A stretch of 64,000 bases of DNA, from assembly GCA_947565865.1 (NCBI GenBank), contig CANOHT010000001.1, positions 124,001-188,000 of the forward strand. The letters are read 5' to 3'. The stretch is from an uncultured Clostridia bacterium. GTDB lineage: Bacteria; Bacillota; Clostridia; Christensenellales; Aristaeellaceae. The notes under the pieces are model-generated. The model worked only from the letters and a program-made list of their open reading frames with translations. It had not been told where the DNA came from and made no database searches. Positions 41,435-50,127 of the stretch are shown here, one piece after another (position 1 is the stretch's first letter; every line of letters starts with the position of its first letter). The position numbers and the translations under genes were made by a program.

Positions 41435-42655
41435 TCAGAATAGCAGCACGGTCTGCCCCTCATACAGCAGGCCCTGCTGGATGGCCGTGATATACACGTC
41501 ATCCCCATCCCGAAGCAGGATATTCACCGGGATGAAGGAGGTGTTATCGCCGTCCCGCACCACCACGCCATCGGTATTGTTGTACCGATACAGCGCCCTG
41601 GCGGGAACGCAGAGGCTGGAAACATAGTCGCCCAGCTCCGCCTGACAGGTGCGCATGTACAAAACCTGCTTCACCGGGCCCTGAACCGAAAGGCACACCA
41701 GCAGTTCTCCGCCCGAGCGGGTGAAGGACTCCACTCTGGCGTTGACCGTGGTATTCTCAAAGCCCTCCAGCTTCAGCTCGTAGGTTTGCCCCTCCACAGG
41801 GTTCCATGTGCTGTCATCGGAAAGGAACAGCACATGCCACATGCCGTCACGCACCATGCGGTAGATGGTGGTCTTGCCCTTCTCCGCCGTGGAGCGCTCG
41901 GGGCGGAAGCCGTTGTACATCCGCCGAACCTCCGCCGGAGTGAAGGAATCATAATTGTTGGATGTCAGGGTGTACTCATAACCGTCGGAATAGAAGCTGA
42001 CAACGCCTTCCGCCGTGGCTGCATAGGGCTTGGTCCAGCTCTGAATGCGCTGCAGCTGGCTCAGCTCGTCATCCAGCAGGCGGCTCAGCCGCTGATCCCC
42101 CGCGTATTTCTGTTTGAGGTACTGCTGCCGGGCGACGATGGCCGCGTCCAGCAGGCGCTCCTGATTGGCCATGCTGCCCCTGGCCCCGGCAATCATCTCC
42201 CGCACCTCCCGGGCACGGGACAGCACATCGCTTTCCAGCCGGGCCATCTTGGCGTCGTAGGTAGTTTCCTTGGCCAGCAGCTCCAGCTGGTAGTCCCGGA
42301 TCTGATCGCGGTAGTCCTGGAGGTTATTGACCTCCCGGGTGGAGAAGCTGGAGGAATACACGTTGCAGATGGTGGTGCCGCGCTGCACCAGGCTGCCCTC
42401 CTCCGCCTCATATTCCACGGAGGTCACGCCCTCGGCGTCATAGGGCGTTTCGCCGCGGACAATCAGACAGTCGCCGGAATACCGAGCGCCCAGGGTGCCC
42501 GCCGTGATGACGGCCTGGGTCGCCGCCGCCGGGGCCAGCGCCGTGTACAGGTACCAGCCCGCAAAGCCGAAGACCGCCAGAAGAATCAGGATTTGAAACA
42601 GGTTCAGCTTTTTCTTGGGAGGCTTAGGCGGCTGAGGCGGTTGCATTTGATACAT
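41435..42655 (-). CDS. HlyD-like membrane protein of the division cluster
   Basis: A 406-residue protein with a Pro/Gln/Lys-rich cytoplasmic start (MYQMQPPQPPKPPKKK), a membrane helix at about residues 19-38, a biotinyl-lipoyl-like half motif (VEYEAEEGSLVQRGTTICNVYS), a long coiled coil (about 105-200, RDQIRDYQLELLAKETTYDAK), the second half motif (YAATAEGVVSFYSDGYE) and a beta-barrel (LLVCLSVQGPVKQVLYMRTC). No ABC transporter gene is adjacent. It sits before ylmE/sepF in other Clostridia as well. The start at 42655 follows AAGGAG. Confidence 0.8.
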   Translation of the reverse strand: MYQMQPPQPPKPPKKKLNLFQILILLAVFGFAGWYLYTALAPAAATQAVITAGTLGARYSGDCLIVRGETPYDAEGVTSVEYEAEEGSLVQRGTTICNVYSSSFSTREVNNLQDYRDQIRDYQLELLAKETTYDAKMARLESDVLSRAREVREMIAGARGSMANQERLLDAAIVARQQYLKQKYAGDQRLSRLLDDELSQLQRIQSWTKPYAATAEGVVSFYSDGYEYTLTSNNYDSFTPAEVRRMYNGFRPERSTAEKGKTTIYRMVRDGMWHVLFLSDDSTWNPVEGQTYELKLEGFENTTVNARVESFTRSGGELLVCLSVQGPVKQVLYMRTCQAELGDYVSSLCVPARALYRYNNTDGVVVRDGDNTSFIPVNILLRDGDDVYITAIQQGLLYEGQTVLLF

Positions 42656-42708
42656 GGCACTGCTCCTTACGGCCGCCGTCATGGCAGCCTGTCCTTCTTC
42701 ACATCTTC

Positions 42709-43449
42709 TCAGTTCAGCGGCTCCGACATCTCGCGAAGTCTGGCCAGGATCCGCCGCTCCATGCGGCTGACCTGCATCTGGCTCACGCCCAGATGCCTGG
42801 CGGTCTCCCGCTGACCCATGCGCTCCATATAGCGCAGTTCCAGCAGGCGCTTTTCCTGGGGCGTCACCTGACGCATCACCCAGTCCAGCCAGGCTTTCTG
42901 CTCCACCTGCTCATAGCCCTGATCCACCGCGCCCAGCCGCTCCTCCAGCAGCTGCGCATCGCCGTCAGCCGAGGATGCGCCGCTCAGAGAAAGCACCTCC
43001 GCGCTATCCCGCTGATCCAGCAGATTCAGCAGTTCATCCGGGGACATACCCATGGCGGCCGCCAGCTCCCGGATGGAGGGCTCGCGCTGCAGTTCCTGGG
43101 TCAGCCGCTCCTGCACCCGCTGCATCCGGTACAGCCGGGAACGGCTCTCTCGGCTGATGCGAACCGCCGAGCCCTTATCGCGAATATAGTTGCGCACCTC
43201 GCCGGTGATCGTCGGGGTCGCGTAGGTAATAAACTTCAGTCCCCGTTCAGGCTCGAAGCGGTCGATGGCCTTCAGCAGCGCCATGGCGGCTACCTGCTCC
43301 AAGTCCTCCGCCTCCACACCCTGACCCGCAAAGCGGCGGGCGATGTGGCGGCACAGGGGCATACAGCCCTCCACCAGCGTCGTCAGCACCTCCGGCGAGG
43401 GCTCCCTGGCATATTGCGCCAACAGCGGCGTCAGCTGCGTATCATTCAT
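42709..43449 (-). CDS. SigB/SigF-type sigma factor
   Basis: A 246-residue sigma-70 factor with regions 2 (HIARRFAGQGVEAEDLEQVAAMALLKAIDRFEPERGLKFITYATPTITGEVRNYIRDK, about residues 35-93), 3 (VQERLTQELQREPSIRELAAAMGMSPDELL) and 4 (VTPQEKRLLELRYMERMGQRETARHLGVSQMQVSRMERRIL). Order and length fit the SigB/SigF/SigG group. It starts 11 nt after a gene for a putative RsbW/SpoIIAB-like partner. No RsbV/SpoIIAA-like antagonist gene is next to them. Confidence 0.9.
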   Translation of the reverse strand: MNDTQLTPLLAQYAREPSPEVLTTLVEGCMPLCRHIARRFAGQGVEAEDLEQVAAMALLKAIDRFEPERGLKFITYATPTITGEVRNYIRDKGSAVRISRESRSRLYRMQRVQERLTQELQREPSIRELAAAMGMSPDELLNLLDQRDSAEVLSLSGASSADGDAQLLEERLGAVDQGYEQVEQKAWLDWVMRQVTPQEKRLLELRYMERMGQRETARHLGVSQMQVSRMERRILARLREMSEPLN

Positions 43450-43460
43450 GCCGCTGCACC

Positions 43461-43847
43461 TCACACCGCCTTGGGCAGGGTCAAATCAATCCGCTGAACG
43501 CAGCCGCAGGCGCAGGCGCACAGCGTCACCTCCGGAATCAGCGTTTCCAGCACCGCCTGCGAAACCGCCGTTCGATCGGTACAGTCGGTTCGCTTGTCCC
43601 CGGCAAAGCGGGCTTCCAGGCTGACGGTCAGGCGTTCGCCGCCGTCCCGCACCGTCATTTCGATGCTCTCCACCAGTCGACCCTGATGCAGCAGGCAGTC
43701 GCAGGCCTCGTCCGCCGCCGTGCGCAAATCGTCCATAGCGCCCACGTTCAGATCCTTGAGCACCGCCACGCCGCCCAGCGCCGTGCGGATGACCAGGGCA
43801 AACTCCCGCGCACCCGGCACCCGCAGGCTGATTTCAGCCTCACCCAT
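43461..43847 (-). CDS. RsbW-like GHKL protein, likely anti-sigma factor
   Basis: A 128-residue protein with the small HATPase fold of RsbW/SpoIIAB kinases: REFALVIRTALGGVAVLKDLNVGAMDDLRTAADEACDCLLHQG (N-box-like residues D-E-A-C-D near residue 46-50), then ESIEMTVRDGGERLTVSLEARF. The G1 glycine motif is poorly kept, and the C-terminus is Cys-rich (VTLCACACGCVQ), so kinase activity is uncertain. It directly precedes the sigma factor at 42709-43449, which supports an anti-sigma role. Start at 43847 after AGGAGG. Confidence 0.72.
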   Translation of the reverse strand: MGEAEISLRVPGAREFALVIRTALGGVAVLKDLNVGAMDDLRTAADEACDCLLHQGRLVESIEMTVRDGGERLTVSLEARFAGDKRTDCTDRTAVSQAVLETLIPEVTLCACACGCVQRIDLTLPKAV

Positions 43848-43906
43848 GTTGCTGCCTCCTGTCATCCGCTCCCCGCGGCAGTTCCCTGGCCGTAAGCCAG
43901 TCCAGT

Positions 43907-44668
43907 TTATTTTACCACATCCAGCAGCATCTTGGCAAGCAGAAGGGCCAGCGCCGCCATCAGCATCCGCCGGATGAACCGCGATCCCCGGCGAATGGTC
44001 ATGCCCGCGCCCAGGATATTGCCCGCCACGCCGCAGGCCGCCGCCGGAAGTCCCAGGAGCCACAGCACCTGTCCCGCCGCCATAAGCGCCGCGAGGGCGG
44101 CAATGTTGCTGGCCAGGTTCACCAGCTTGGCCGTGCCGCTGGCCGTGACCGCCTCCAGCCCCAGCACGGTGGTGAACAGCAGGATCAGGAACGTGCCCGT
44201 CCCAGGCCCCACCAGCCCGTCGTAGAAGCCCACCGCGAAGCCGATAAGCAGACTGACGGGCTTCACCGCGCCCGCAGGGATACGGCGGACGGCGCCCAGC
44301 TGACGGCCTTCCCACAGCACCACCAGCGCCGCCATGGGAATCAGCACCAGCATCATCACCCGGACGGACTGCTCAGGGATGTGCCGAAGCAGCTCCGTGC
44401 CCAGCCAACTGCCCGGGAAGGCCCCGCAAGCCGCCAGCAGCGCCACCGCGGCATTCACCCGCCGGGAGACGGCGAACCGGGCCGAGGACGCCATCGTGCC
44501 CAGAGAGGCGGACAGCTTGTTGGTGCCCGCTGCCAGTACCGGCGGAAGCCCCGCCAGGTAATACGCCGGCAGGCTGATGAGCCCGCCGCCCCCAGCCGAG
44601 GCATCCACAAAGCCTGCCAGGAAGGCCAGCGGGCACACCGTCAGAAGCATGGTGACGGTAATGTTCAT
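43907..44668 (-). CDS. TauE/SafE-family membrane transporter
   Basis: A 253-residue integral membrane protein with about eight helices, probable exporter or importer of a small sulfur-containing or organic anion. Repeated family motifs: GFVDASAGGGGLISLPAYYLAGLPPVLAAGTNKLSAS at about residues 19-55 and GFYDGLVGPGTGTFLILLF at about 145-163 in the second half. The start at 44668 (MNITVTML) has GAGG 9 nt upstream. A long perfect-type inverted repeat in its leader (44692-44734) may regulate it. Confidence 0.9.
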   Translation of the reverse strand: MNITVTMLLTVCPLAFLAGFVDASAGGGGLISLPAYYLAGLPPVLAAGTNKLSASLGTMASSARFAVSRRVNAAVALLAACGAFPGSWLGTELLRHIPEQSVRVMMLVLIPMAALVVLWEGRQLGAVRRIPAGAVKPVSLLIGFAVGFYDGLVGPGTGTFLILLFTTVLGLEAVTASGTAKLVNLASNIAALAALMAAGQVLWLLGLPAAACGVAGNILGAGMTIRRGSRFIRRMLMAALALLLAKMLLDVVK

Positions 44669-44691
44669 GCGCATCATCCTCTTGTCCGTGT

Positions 44692-44734
44692 GAACAGCAA
44701 TGGAGCGCCAGATCCTGACGCTCCACCGCTGTTC
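44692..44734. repeat. 43-bp inverted repeat in the tauE leader
   Basis: GAACAGC and GCTGTTC form the outer arm and TGGAGCG with CGCTCCA the inner arm, separated by a 1-2 nt bulge, around an 11-nt loop. It lies between the aspartokinase stop (44764) and the tauE start (44668). No T tract follows, so it is unlikely to be a plain terminator. Confidence 0.6.
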
Positions 44735-44763
44735 ATGCCGTTGTATCTTTTGTGATAAAGCCC

Positions 44764-46083
44764 TCAGCTCACAAACTCGTCGTAAATGGCCCGGATGGTG
44801 CGCTCAAAATCGCAGTCATCCACACCCACGATGATGGACAGCTCGCTGGAGCCCTGGTCGATCATCCGCACATTGATGCCCGCCCGGCTCATGGCCGAGA
44901 AGAGGCGCGCGGCAGTACCGCAGTTGTTCACCATGCCCCGGCCTACCGTGGCGATGATGGACATGTTGTCATGGACGGTGATGGTGTCGGCCCCGGTTTC
45001 CCGAACGATGCCGCTGATGATTTCCTCCCGCACAGGCTCCAGCTGATCGCCGGCGGCCACCACGCACATGGTGTCGATGCCCGTGGGCAGATGCTCAAAG
45101 GACAGCCCGCATTCCTCCACCACCTGAAGCACCTTTCGGCCAAAGCCCTTCTCGCTGTTCATCATGGCTTTTTCCACGCTGATGACAGAGAAGCCCTTGC
45201 GTCCCGCCACGCCGGTGATGGTGGGCTGAGAGCCGCACCTGGGCGCCGTCAGGCTGATGATGGTGCCGGGATGGCCGGGATTATTGGTGTTGCGGATGTT
45301 GGTGGGGATGCCCGCACGATGCACGGGGAACACCGCGTCCTCATGAAGCACCGACGCGCCCATGTAGGACAATTCCCGCAGCTCCTGATAGGTAATGGAA
45401 CCGATCTCCCGCGGATTCTGCACGATGCGGGGATCCGCCATCAGGAAGCCGGAAACATCCGTCCAGTTCTCATAAACATCGGCGCAAACCGCCCGGGACA
45501 CGATGGCCCCGGTGATGTCGCTGCCGCCCCGGGAGAAGGTATGTACCTCGCCGTCGGGCATGGCGCCGTAAAAGCCGGGAACCACCGTGGGCACGCCGTC
45601 CGCCAGAGCCTGCCCCAGCACCTCGTTGGTCTTTTCGCTGTCCAGCAGGCCATGCTCGTCAAAGCAGACGACCTTGGCGGCGTCCAGGAAGCGCCAGCCC
45701 AGATAATCCGCCAGCAAAAGACCGTTGAGGTACTCGCCCCGGGAGGCGCAGTAATCCGCGCCGGCGCCGCCGGCGATGCGCTCGTTCACCTCGTCCAGGG
45801 CCGCGCCCAGATCGCAGGAGAGATGAAGCTCCTCGGCAATATCCATGTAGCGGGCGGCTATCAGGTCGAAGGTATCCTGAAAGTCCGCGCCCTCGGAAGC
45901 CTCCCGATGGCAGCGGTATAGCAGATCCGTCACCTTGTCGTCATCCTTGAAGCGCCGTCCGGGCGCGGAGGGCACCACATACTGCCGGGCGGGATCCATC
46001 CCCAGGATGTCTTTCACCTTGGCAAACTGACCGGCGTCGGCCAGGGAGCTGCCGCCAAACTTCGTCACAATCTTCTTCAACAC
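44764..46083 (-). CDS. lysC: Aspartate kinase
   Basis: Phosphorylates aspartate, the first step to lysine, threonine and methionine. The 439-residue protein begins at a GTG codon (46083-46081) behind GGAGG. The N-terminal kinase domain has KFGGSSLADAGQFAKV and, near residue 185, a VHTFSRGGSDITGAIVSRAV segment; two ACT domains follow (GVAGRKGFSVISVEKAMMNSEKGFG; SIIATVGRGMVNNCGTAARLFSAMSRAGINVRMI). The VVPSAPGRRFKDDDKVTDLL segment marks a recognised monofunctional clostridial subgroup. Own promoter at 46128-46157. Confidence 0.95.
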   Translation of the reverse strand: MLKKIVTKFGGSSLADAGQFAKVKDILGMDPARQYVVPSAPGRRFKDDDKVTDLLYRCHREASEGADFQDTFDLIAARYMDIAEELHLSCDLGAALDEVNERIAGGAGADYCASRGEYLNGLLLADYLGWRFLDAAKVVCFDEHGLLDSEKTNEVLGQALADGVPTVVPGFYGAMPDGEVHTFSRGGSDITGAIVSRAVCADVYENWTDVSGFLMADPRIVQNPREIGSITYQELRELSYMGASVLHEDAVFPVHRAGIPTNIRNTNNPGHPGTIISLTAPRCGSQPTITGVAGRKGFSVISVEKAMMNSEKGFGRKVLQVVEECGLSFEHLPTGIDTMCVVAAGDQLEPVREEIISGIVRETGADTITVHDNMSIIATVGRGMVNNCGTAARLFSAMSRAGINVRMIDQGSSELSIIVGVDDCDFERTIRAIYDEFVS

Positions 46084-46127
46084 GCTCTACCTCCAGCAAT
46101 CGCGGACTTTGCCCACGCGACCCACAA

Positions 46128-46157
46128 ATCATACAGCCCCGGACAGCCTTCTGTCAA
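46128..46157 (-). promoter_or_regulatory. Promoter of lysC
   Basis: On the minus strand TTGACA (46157-46152), 18-bp spacer, TATGAT (46133-46128), about 45 bp before the GTG start. Confidence 0.75.
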
Positions 46158-46233
46158 CGGCGCGGCGGCCTTTTTCCCGAAAAAAACCGACATAGTACAT
46201 TTTTTCGTTCCGTTCCCCGGCATCCGTCCGCGC

Positions 46234-46758
46234 TCACTGCCCATCGGCCAGCCGGGACAGCACCGCCACGTCACGGTACGCGCCGTCTCGGAAAATCTCC
46301 GCCCTCATAAGGCCCTCCTGGCAAAAGCCGCAGCCCTCATAGCAGCGGATGGCCGCCTGGTTGAAGGCGAACACGCTCACCTTGAGCTTATGCAGGTTCA
46401 TCTCCCGAAAGCAGAAATCGCACAGCAGCCCCATGGCCTCCCGTCCATAGCCCCGCCGCCGGTAAGGCGCGCCGATCATGATGGCCAGCTCGGCCAGGCG
46501 GTTCTTCCAATCCAGCCGGATAACGCCGCAGCGCCCCACCAGGCTGCCCTCGAAATCCTCCACCGCGAACTGGTACTCCCCCCGGGAGTAGCTGGTCTGC
46601 TGCTCCAGCCAGCGGCGCTCGTCGCCGTAGGAGGCAGGGAAGGGAATGCCGCTCATCATATCCCGCAGGGTGTCGATGTCGTTCATGAAAGCATGGTTGG
46701 CGTCCAGGTCATCCTGTTCAAAGGCCCGCAGGCGCACCAAAGCCCCCTCAATCACCAC
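46234..46758 (-). CDS. GNAT-family N-acetyltransferase (RimJ/RimL-like)
   Basis: A 174-residue acetyltransferase. The N-terminus IEGALVRLRAFEQDDLDANHAF and the acetyl-CoA loop IGAPYRRRGYGREAMGLLCDF (about residues 95-115, R-x-x-G-x-G/A) followed by NLHKLKVSVFAFNQAAIRCYEGCGF are typical. The start codon is one of two tandem GTGs at 46758/46755, 6-9 nt after GGAGG inside the upstream gene; the two genes overlap by about 10 nt. Substrate is unknown. Confidence 0.85.
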   Translation of the reverse strand: MVIEGALVRLRAFEQDDLDANHAFMNDIDTLRDMMSGIPFPASYGDERRWLEQQTSYSRGEYQFAVEDFEGSLVGRCGVIRLDWKNRLAELAIMIGAPYRRRGYGREAMGLLCDFCFREMNLHKLKVSVFAFNQAAIRCYEGCGFCQEGLMRAEIFRDGAYRDVAVLSRLADGQ

Positions 46759-47308
46759 GCTTCGCCTCCATTTCGTCAAAGTCCTCCCGCAGGATTGCCA
46801 TCAGCACCTCGTCCCGGAAGCAGCCATCCCGCCAGATGGCCTGGCGCTGTACGCCCTCCTCCCTGAAGCCGCAGGCACGGTAGCATCGTCTGGCCCGCTC
46901 ATTGTCCGCGTGGACGGTCAGTTCGACGCGGTTGAGTCCCAGGGTCATGAAGCCGTAGCGGCATAACAGGCGGATGGCCTCCCGGCCCACGCCCCGGCCC
47001 CGGTCTTTCTCCGCCGCGATGGCAATGCCCAGCACCGCCTTGCGGTCGCGGTTGTTGATGCTGTTCAGGTCGATCTGGCCCAGATAATCCCCGGTGCCCG
47101 CCTCCGCGACGACGAAGGCCGCCCTGTCCGCCGGGCCTTCCAGCACCCGGTCGATGTACACCCGGGCGTTTTCCTCCGTATAGGGCATGTCGAACAGGTG
47201 CGTCAGATAGCGCACGACGTCCTTGTCATTCACCCAGGACAGAATATGTTCCTGATCTTCCCGGCGGTACGGCCGGAGCATCACCTTGGTTCCTCTCAAA
47301 ATCGGCAT
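46748..47308 (-). CDS. GNAT-family N-acetyltransferase (RimJ/RimL-like)
   Basis: A 186-residue acetyltransferase: MPILRGTKVMLRPYRREDQEHILSW at the start, GIAIAAEKDRGRGVGREAIRLLCRY near residue 92 (acetyl-CoA loop) and LNRVELTVHADNERARRCYRACGFREEGV near 122. It is similar in layout to its downstream neighbour, so the two probably arose by duplication. It starts 10 nt after the recD2 stop codon, suggesting cotranscription with recD2. The target (protein or small molecule) is unknown. Confidence 0.87.
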   Translation of the reverse strand: MPILRGTKVMLRPYRREDQEHILSWVNDKDVVRYLTHLFDMPYTEENARVYIDRVLEGPADRAAFVVAEAGTGDYLGQIDLNSINNRDRKAVLGIAIAAEKDRGRGVGREAIRLLCRYGFMTLGLNRVELTVHADNERARRCYRACGFREEGVQRQAIWRDGCFRDEVLMAILREDFDEMEAKRGD

Positions 47309-47318
47309 GTTGTCCTCC

Positions 47319-49553
47319 TTACGCCCCTTCCCGGGGCAAAAGCGCCGCCATGGTCCGCAGCCGCTCCGCCAGGGAGGTGTAGCGGCCCAGGATATGGTCG
47401 TTCTCCACCAGCTGGCCGATGACCTCGTCCCGGCCCACCAGCACCACCAGGCTTCTGGCGCGGGTGAGGGCGGTGTAGAAAAGGTTGCGGGTCAGCAGCA
47501 TGGGCGGGCCGCCTACCACGGGCATCACCACCGCCGGGAACTCGCTGCCCTGACTCTTGTGCACGGACAGGCAATAAGCCAGGTCGAGGTTTTCCAGCTG
47601 GGCGGACTGGTAAACAACTTCCTTCTCCTCATCGAAAAGGACGGTCAGGCAGTGCTCCTCCACATCCACCTGGGTGATGAAGCCCACATCGCCGTTGAAG
47701 ACCCCCGCGCCGTCCTCCCAGCCGGCGGCCGTTTCCCGCCGCCACTCAATCTGGTAATCATTGCGGGTCTGCATCACCTTGTCGCCCTGGCGGAAGACAG
47801 TCTCGCCGTAGGTGAGCTGAGGCTTGTCAAGCTCCGGCGGGTTCAGGGCGGACTGCAGGAGGGTATTCAGGGCAGCCACGCCGCACTCGCCCTTTTTCGC
47901 CGGGGCCAGCACCTGGATATGGCGCACGGCGAAGTCCGCCATGTCCTCCCCGCTGCCCAGGAAACGCGGCAGTCGCTCTGTCACCAGCTGAACGATGGTG
48001 TTCGCGGCTTCGCGCGGATATGCTCTGCGCTCGAAAAAGAAGTCGGTGCCCCGCTCGTTGAGCAGGGGCATCTCGCCCCGGTTGATACGGTGGGCGTTGA
48101 CCACGATGCGGCTGCTTTCCTCCTGACGGAAGATTTCCGTCAAGCGCACATGGGGCACGACGCCGCTGGTCAGAATATCCCCCAGAACGTTGCCCGCCCC
48201 CACCGAGGGCAGCTGATCCGCGTCTCCCACCAGGAGCAGGCGCGTTCCCAGCTCCACCGCCCGAAGCAGCGCCTTCATCAGCTGCAAATCCACCATGGAC
48301 ATCTCATCCACGATGATGCAGTCCCCTTCAATGGGATTGTCCTGATTCCGAGCGAAGGCGCTGTCCTCCCCGCCGTATTCCAGCAGGCGATGCAGCGTCT
48401 TCGCCTCGCAGCCCGTGGCCTCCGCCATCCGCTTGGCCGCCCGGCCTGTGGGCGCGCACAGCACCACCTCATTTTCCCGGCTCATCAGGGCAATGATACA
48501 GTTAATAATGGTGGTTTTGCCCGTACCGGGGCCGCCGGTGATGACCAGCACGCCGGTCTCCATGGCCTTGATAATGGCCTGCCGCTGCTGCGCGCCAAAG
48601 GAAATGCCCTGGCTTTTCTCAAAGCGCCGCACCTCCTTGTCCGCGCCGTGACTGCGCGAGGGAGGCAACGCGGCCATCAATTCGCACAGGCGCGCTGCCA
48701 CCTCCCGCTCCGCCGAGTCATAAGCTGGGAGGTAGACCCTGACAGCCTCCTCCTCCTGGACGATCAAATCCCGGTTCAGCGCCAGCTGATCGACCTGCCG
48801 CGCGCACAGAGCAGCGTCAATCCGCAGCAGCTGCGCCGCCTTGCGCTCCAGCTCCTCCCTGGGCAGATACACATGGCCCATGGACGCCGCGGCGTCCTTG
48901 AGGATATACCTCAGCGCCGCCTGAATCCGGCCCTCGCTGTCCGCCGCCACACCCAGCGCCGTGCCGATGCGATCCGCCGTCAGGAAACCCACGCCCTCCA
49001 GATCCTCGCACAGCCGATAAGGGTTCTGCCGGACGACGGCGGGCGTCCGCTCCCCATAGAGCTTGCTGATCTTCACAGACAGCGTGGCCGGCACACCGTA
49101 GGTCTGCAGAAAGACCATGGCCTCCCTGGCCGTCTGCTGCTCCCGGAAGGCCTCGGCGATCTGCTTCCAGCGCTTTTTCCCCATCTTGGGGACTTCCGCC
49201 AGCCGCTCGGGATGCTCCGATAGAACGGTTAGGGTCTCCTCACCGAAATGGCGCACAATCAGCTTTGCCGTTGAGGGGCCTACACCCTGAATCAGTCCGC
49301 TGCCCAGATAGCGCTCGATGCCCAGAAGAGTGGTGGGCTGCTGCAGCTGGCACGCGGCGCACTTCAGCTGACGGCCGTATTGGGGATGCTCCACCCATTC
49401 CCCGCTGAAGACGGCCTGCTCCCCCTGGGTCAGCTCCGGCAGCGTGCCCACGATGGTGATCTCGCTGCGTCCCATCCGTGCCATCACCACGCTGTACCCA
49501 TTTTCCGCGTTGCGGTAGACCGTGCCCAGCACACTGGCTTCCACCTGCTCCAT
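47319..49553 (-). CDS. recD2: RecD2-type ATP-dependent DNA helicase
   Basis: A 744-residue superfamily-1B 5'-3' helicase that acts without RecBC. N-terminal OB-like and helix-hairpin-helix part (GVGPSTAKLIVRHFGEETL, KMGKKRWKQIAEAF, near residues 100-155), then Walker A GGPGTGKTTIINC near 352, Walker B DEMSMVDL near 431, VGDADQLPSVGAGNVL near 455, and the C-terminal motif YCLSVHKSQGSEFPAVVMP near 655. The start at 49553 (MEQVEASV) is preferred to the ATG two codons earlier, which touches the GGAGG site. Confidence 0.95.
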   Translation of the reverse strand: MEQVEASVLGTVYRNAENGYSVVMARMGRSEITIVGTLPELTQGEQAVFSGEWVEHPQYGRQLKCAACQLQQPTTLLGIERYLGSGLIQGVGPSTAKLIVRHFGEETLTVLSEHPERLAEVPKMGKKRWKQIAEAFREQQTAREAMVFLQTYGVPATLSVKISKLYGERTPAVVRQNPYRLCEDLEGVGFLTADRIGTALGVAADSEGRIQAALRYILKDAAASMGHVYLPREELERKAAQLLRIDAALCARQVDQLALNRDLIVQEEEAVRVYLPAYDSAEREVAARLCELMAALPPSRSHGADKEVRRFEKSQGISFGAQQRQAIIKAMETGVLVITGGPGTGKTTIINCIIALMSRENEVVLCAPTGRAAKRMAEATGCEAKTLHRLLEYGGEDSAFARNQDNPIEGDCIIVDEMSMVDLQLMKALLRAVELGTRLLLVGDADQLPSVGAGNVLGDILTSGVVPHVRLTEIFRQEESSRIVVNAHRINRGEMPLLNERGTDFFFERRAYPREAANTIVQLVTERLPRFLGSGEDMADFAVRHIQVLAPAKKGECGVAALNTLLQSALNPPELDKPQLTYGETVFRQGDKVMQTRNDYQIEWRRETAAGWEDGAGVFNGDVGFITQVDVEEHCLTVLFDEEKEVVYQSAQLENLDLAYCLSVHKSQGSEFPAVVMPVVGGPPMLLTRNLFYTALTRARSLVVLVGRDEVIGQLVENDHILGRYTSLAERLRTMAALLPREGA

Positions 49554-49587
49554 GGCCATCCTCCCTTCGCACAGCATTCCAGGATAT

Positions 49588-49615
49588 AGTATATCACATT
49601 TCCGCCAGGACGCAA
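49588..49615 (-). promoter_or_regulatory. Promoter of recD2
   Basis: On the minus strand TTGCGT (49615-49610), 16-bp spacer, TATACT (49593-49588), 35 bp before the ATG. Confidence 0.6.
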
Positions 49616-49749
49616 GGGCGCGGGCAGATCGGGAGGGTGCGCACCTTCGCCGCCCAGCCGCGGCATACGGATAGCCTCGGGGGACGGATTTCTTCAGGAC
49701 GTTTCGCGGATTTCCTTTTGCTTCGATCAAATGTATCCCACTTTTTCCC

Positions 49750-49778
49750 TTGCTTTTTGACCGCCAAAATGGTACACT
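49750..49778 (+). promoter_or_regulatory. Promoter of the HPr-like gene
   Basis: TTGCTT (49750-49755), 17-bp spacer, TACACT (49773-49778), 39 bp before the ATG. Confidence 0.55.
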
Positions 49779-49816
49779 GTTCCTGTGTCTTTTGTAAAGA
49801 AAGGAAGTGCTTTGGT

Positions 49817-50044
49817 ATGAAGTCTGTCAACATCAAGCTGAGTCTGGCTGAAAACGTCAAGACGTTTGTGAATATGGTCAACCGCTATCCTTATGATATG
49901 GATCTGCGGGCGGGCCGCCATGTGGTGGACGCCAAGTCCATTCTGGGCATTTTCAGCCTGGATCTGAGCAAGCCCATTACCCTGGAGATTTACACCGACG
50001 AGTGCGACGATCTGATGAACGACATCAAGCCCTTCCTGGCCTGA
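49817..50044 (+). CDS. HPr-like protein lacking the catalytic histidine
   Basis: A 75-residue protein of the HPr fold. Normal HPr carries the phospho-histidine in a GLHARPA loop near residue 15; here that place reads ENVKTFVNMVNRY with no His. The regulatory serine loop is kept as DAKSILGIFSLDL (about residues 39-51), the same arrangement as Ser46 of HPr. Such proteins are widespread in Clostridia and cannot act as PTS phosphocarriers through His15; a Crh-like regulatory role by HPr kinase is possible but not shown. A terminator follows at 50068. Confidence 0.88.
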   Translation: MKSVNIKLSLAENVKTFVNMVNRYPYDMDLRAGRHVVDAKSILGIFSLDLSKPITLEIYTDECDDLMNDIKPFLA

Positions 50045-50067
50045 TGCGTTATCCCTTCGCTGCCATC

Positions 50068-50099
50068 TCCCCTCTCGCCTGCGGTGGAGGGGAATTTTT
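50068..50099 (+). terminator. Terminator after the HPr-like gene
   Basis: TCCCCTC pairs with GAGGGGA around a 12-nt loop, followed by ATTTTTC. Confidence 0.65.
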
Positions 50100-50127
50100 C
50101 GCGTCCTGACACAGGAAAGGAGCCGTC

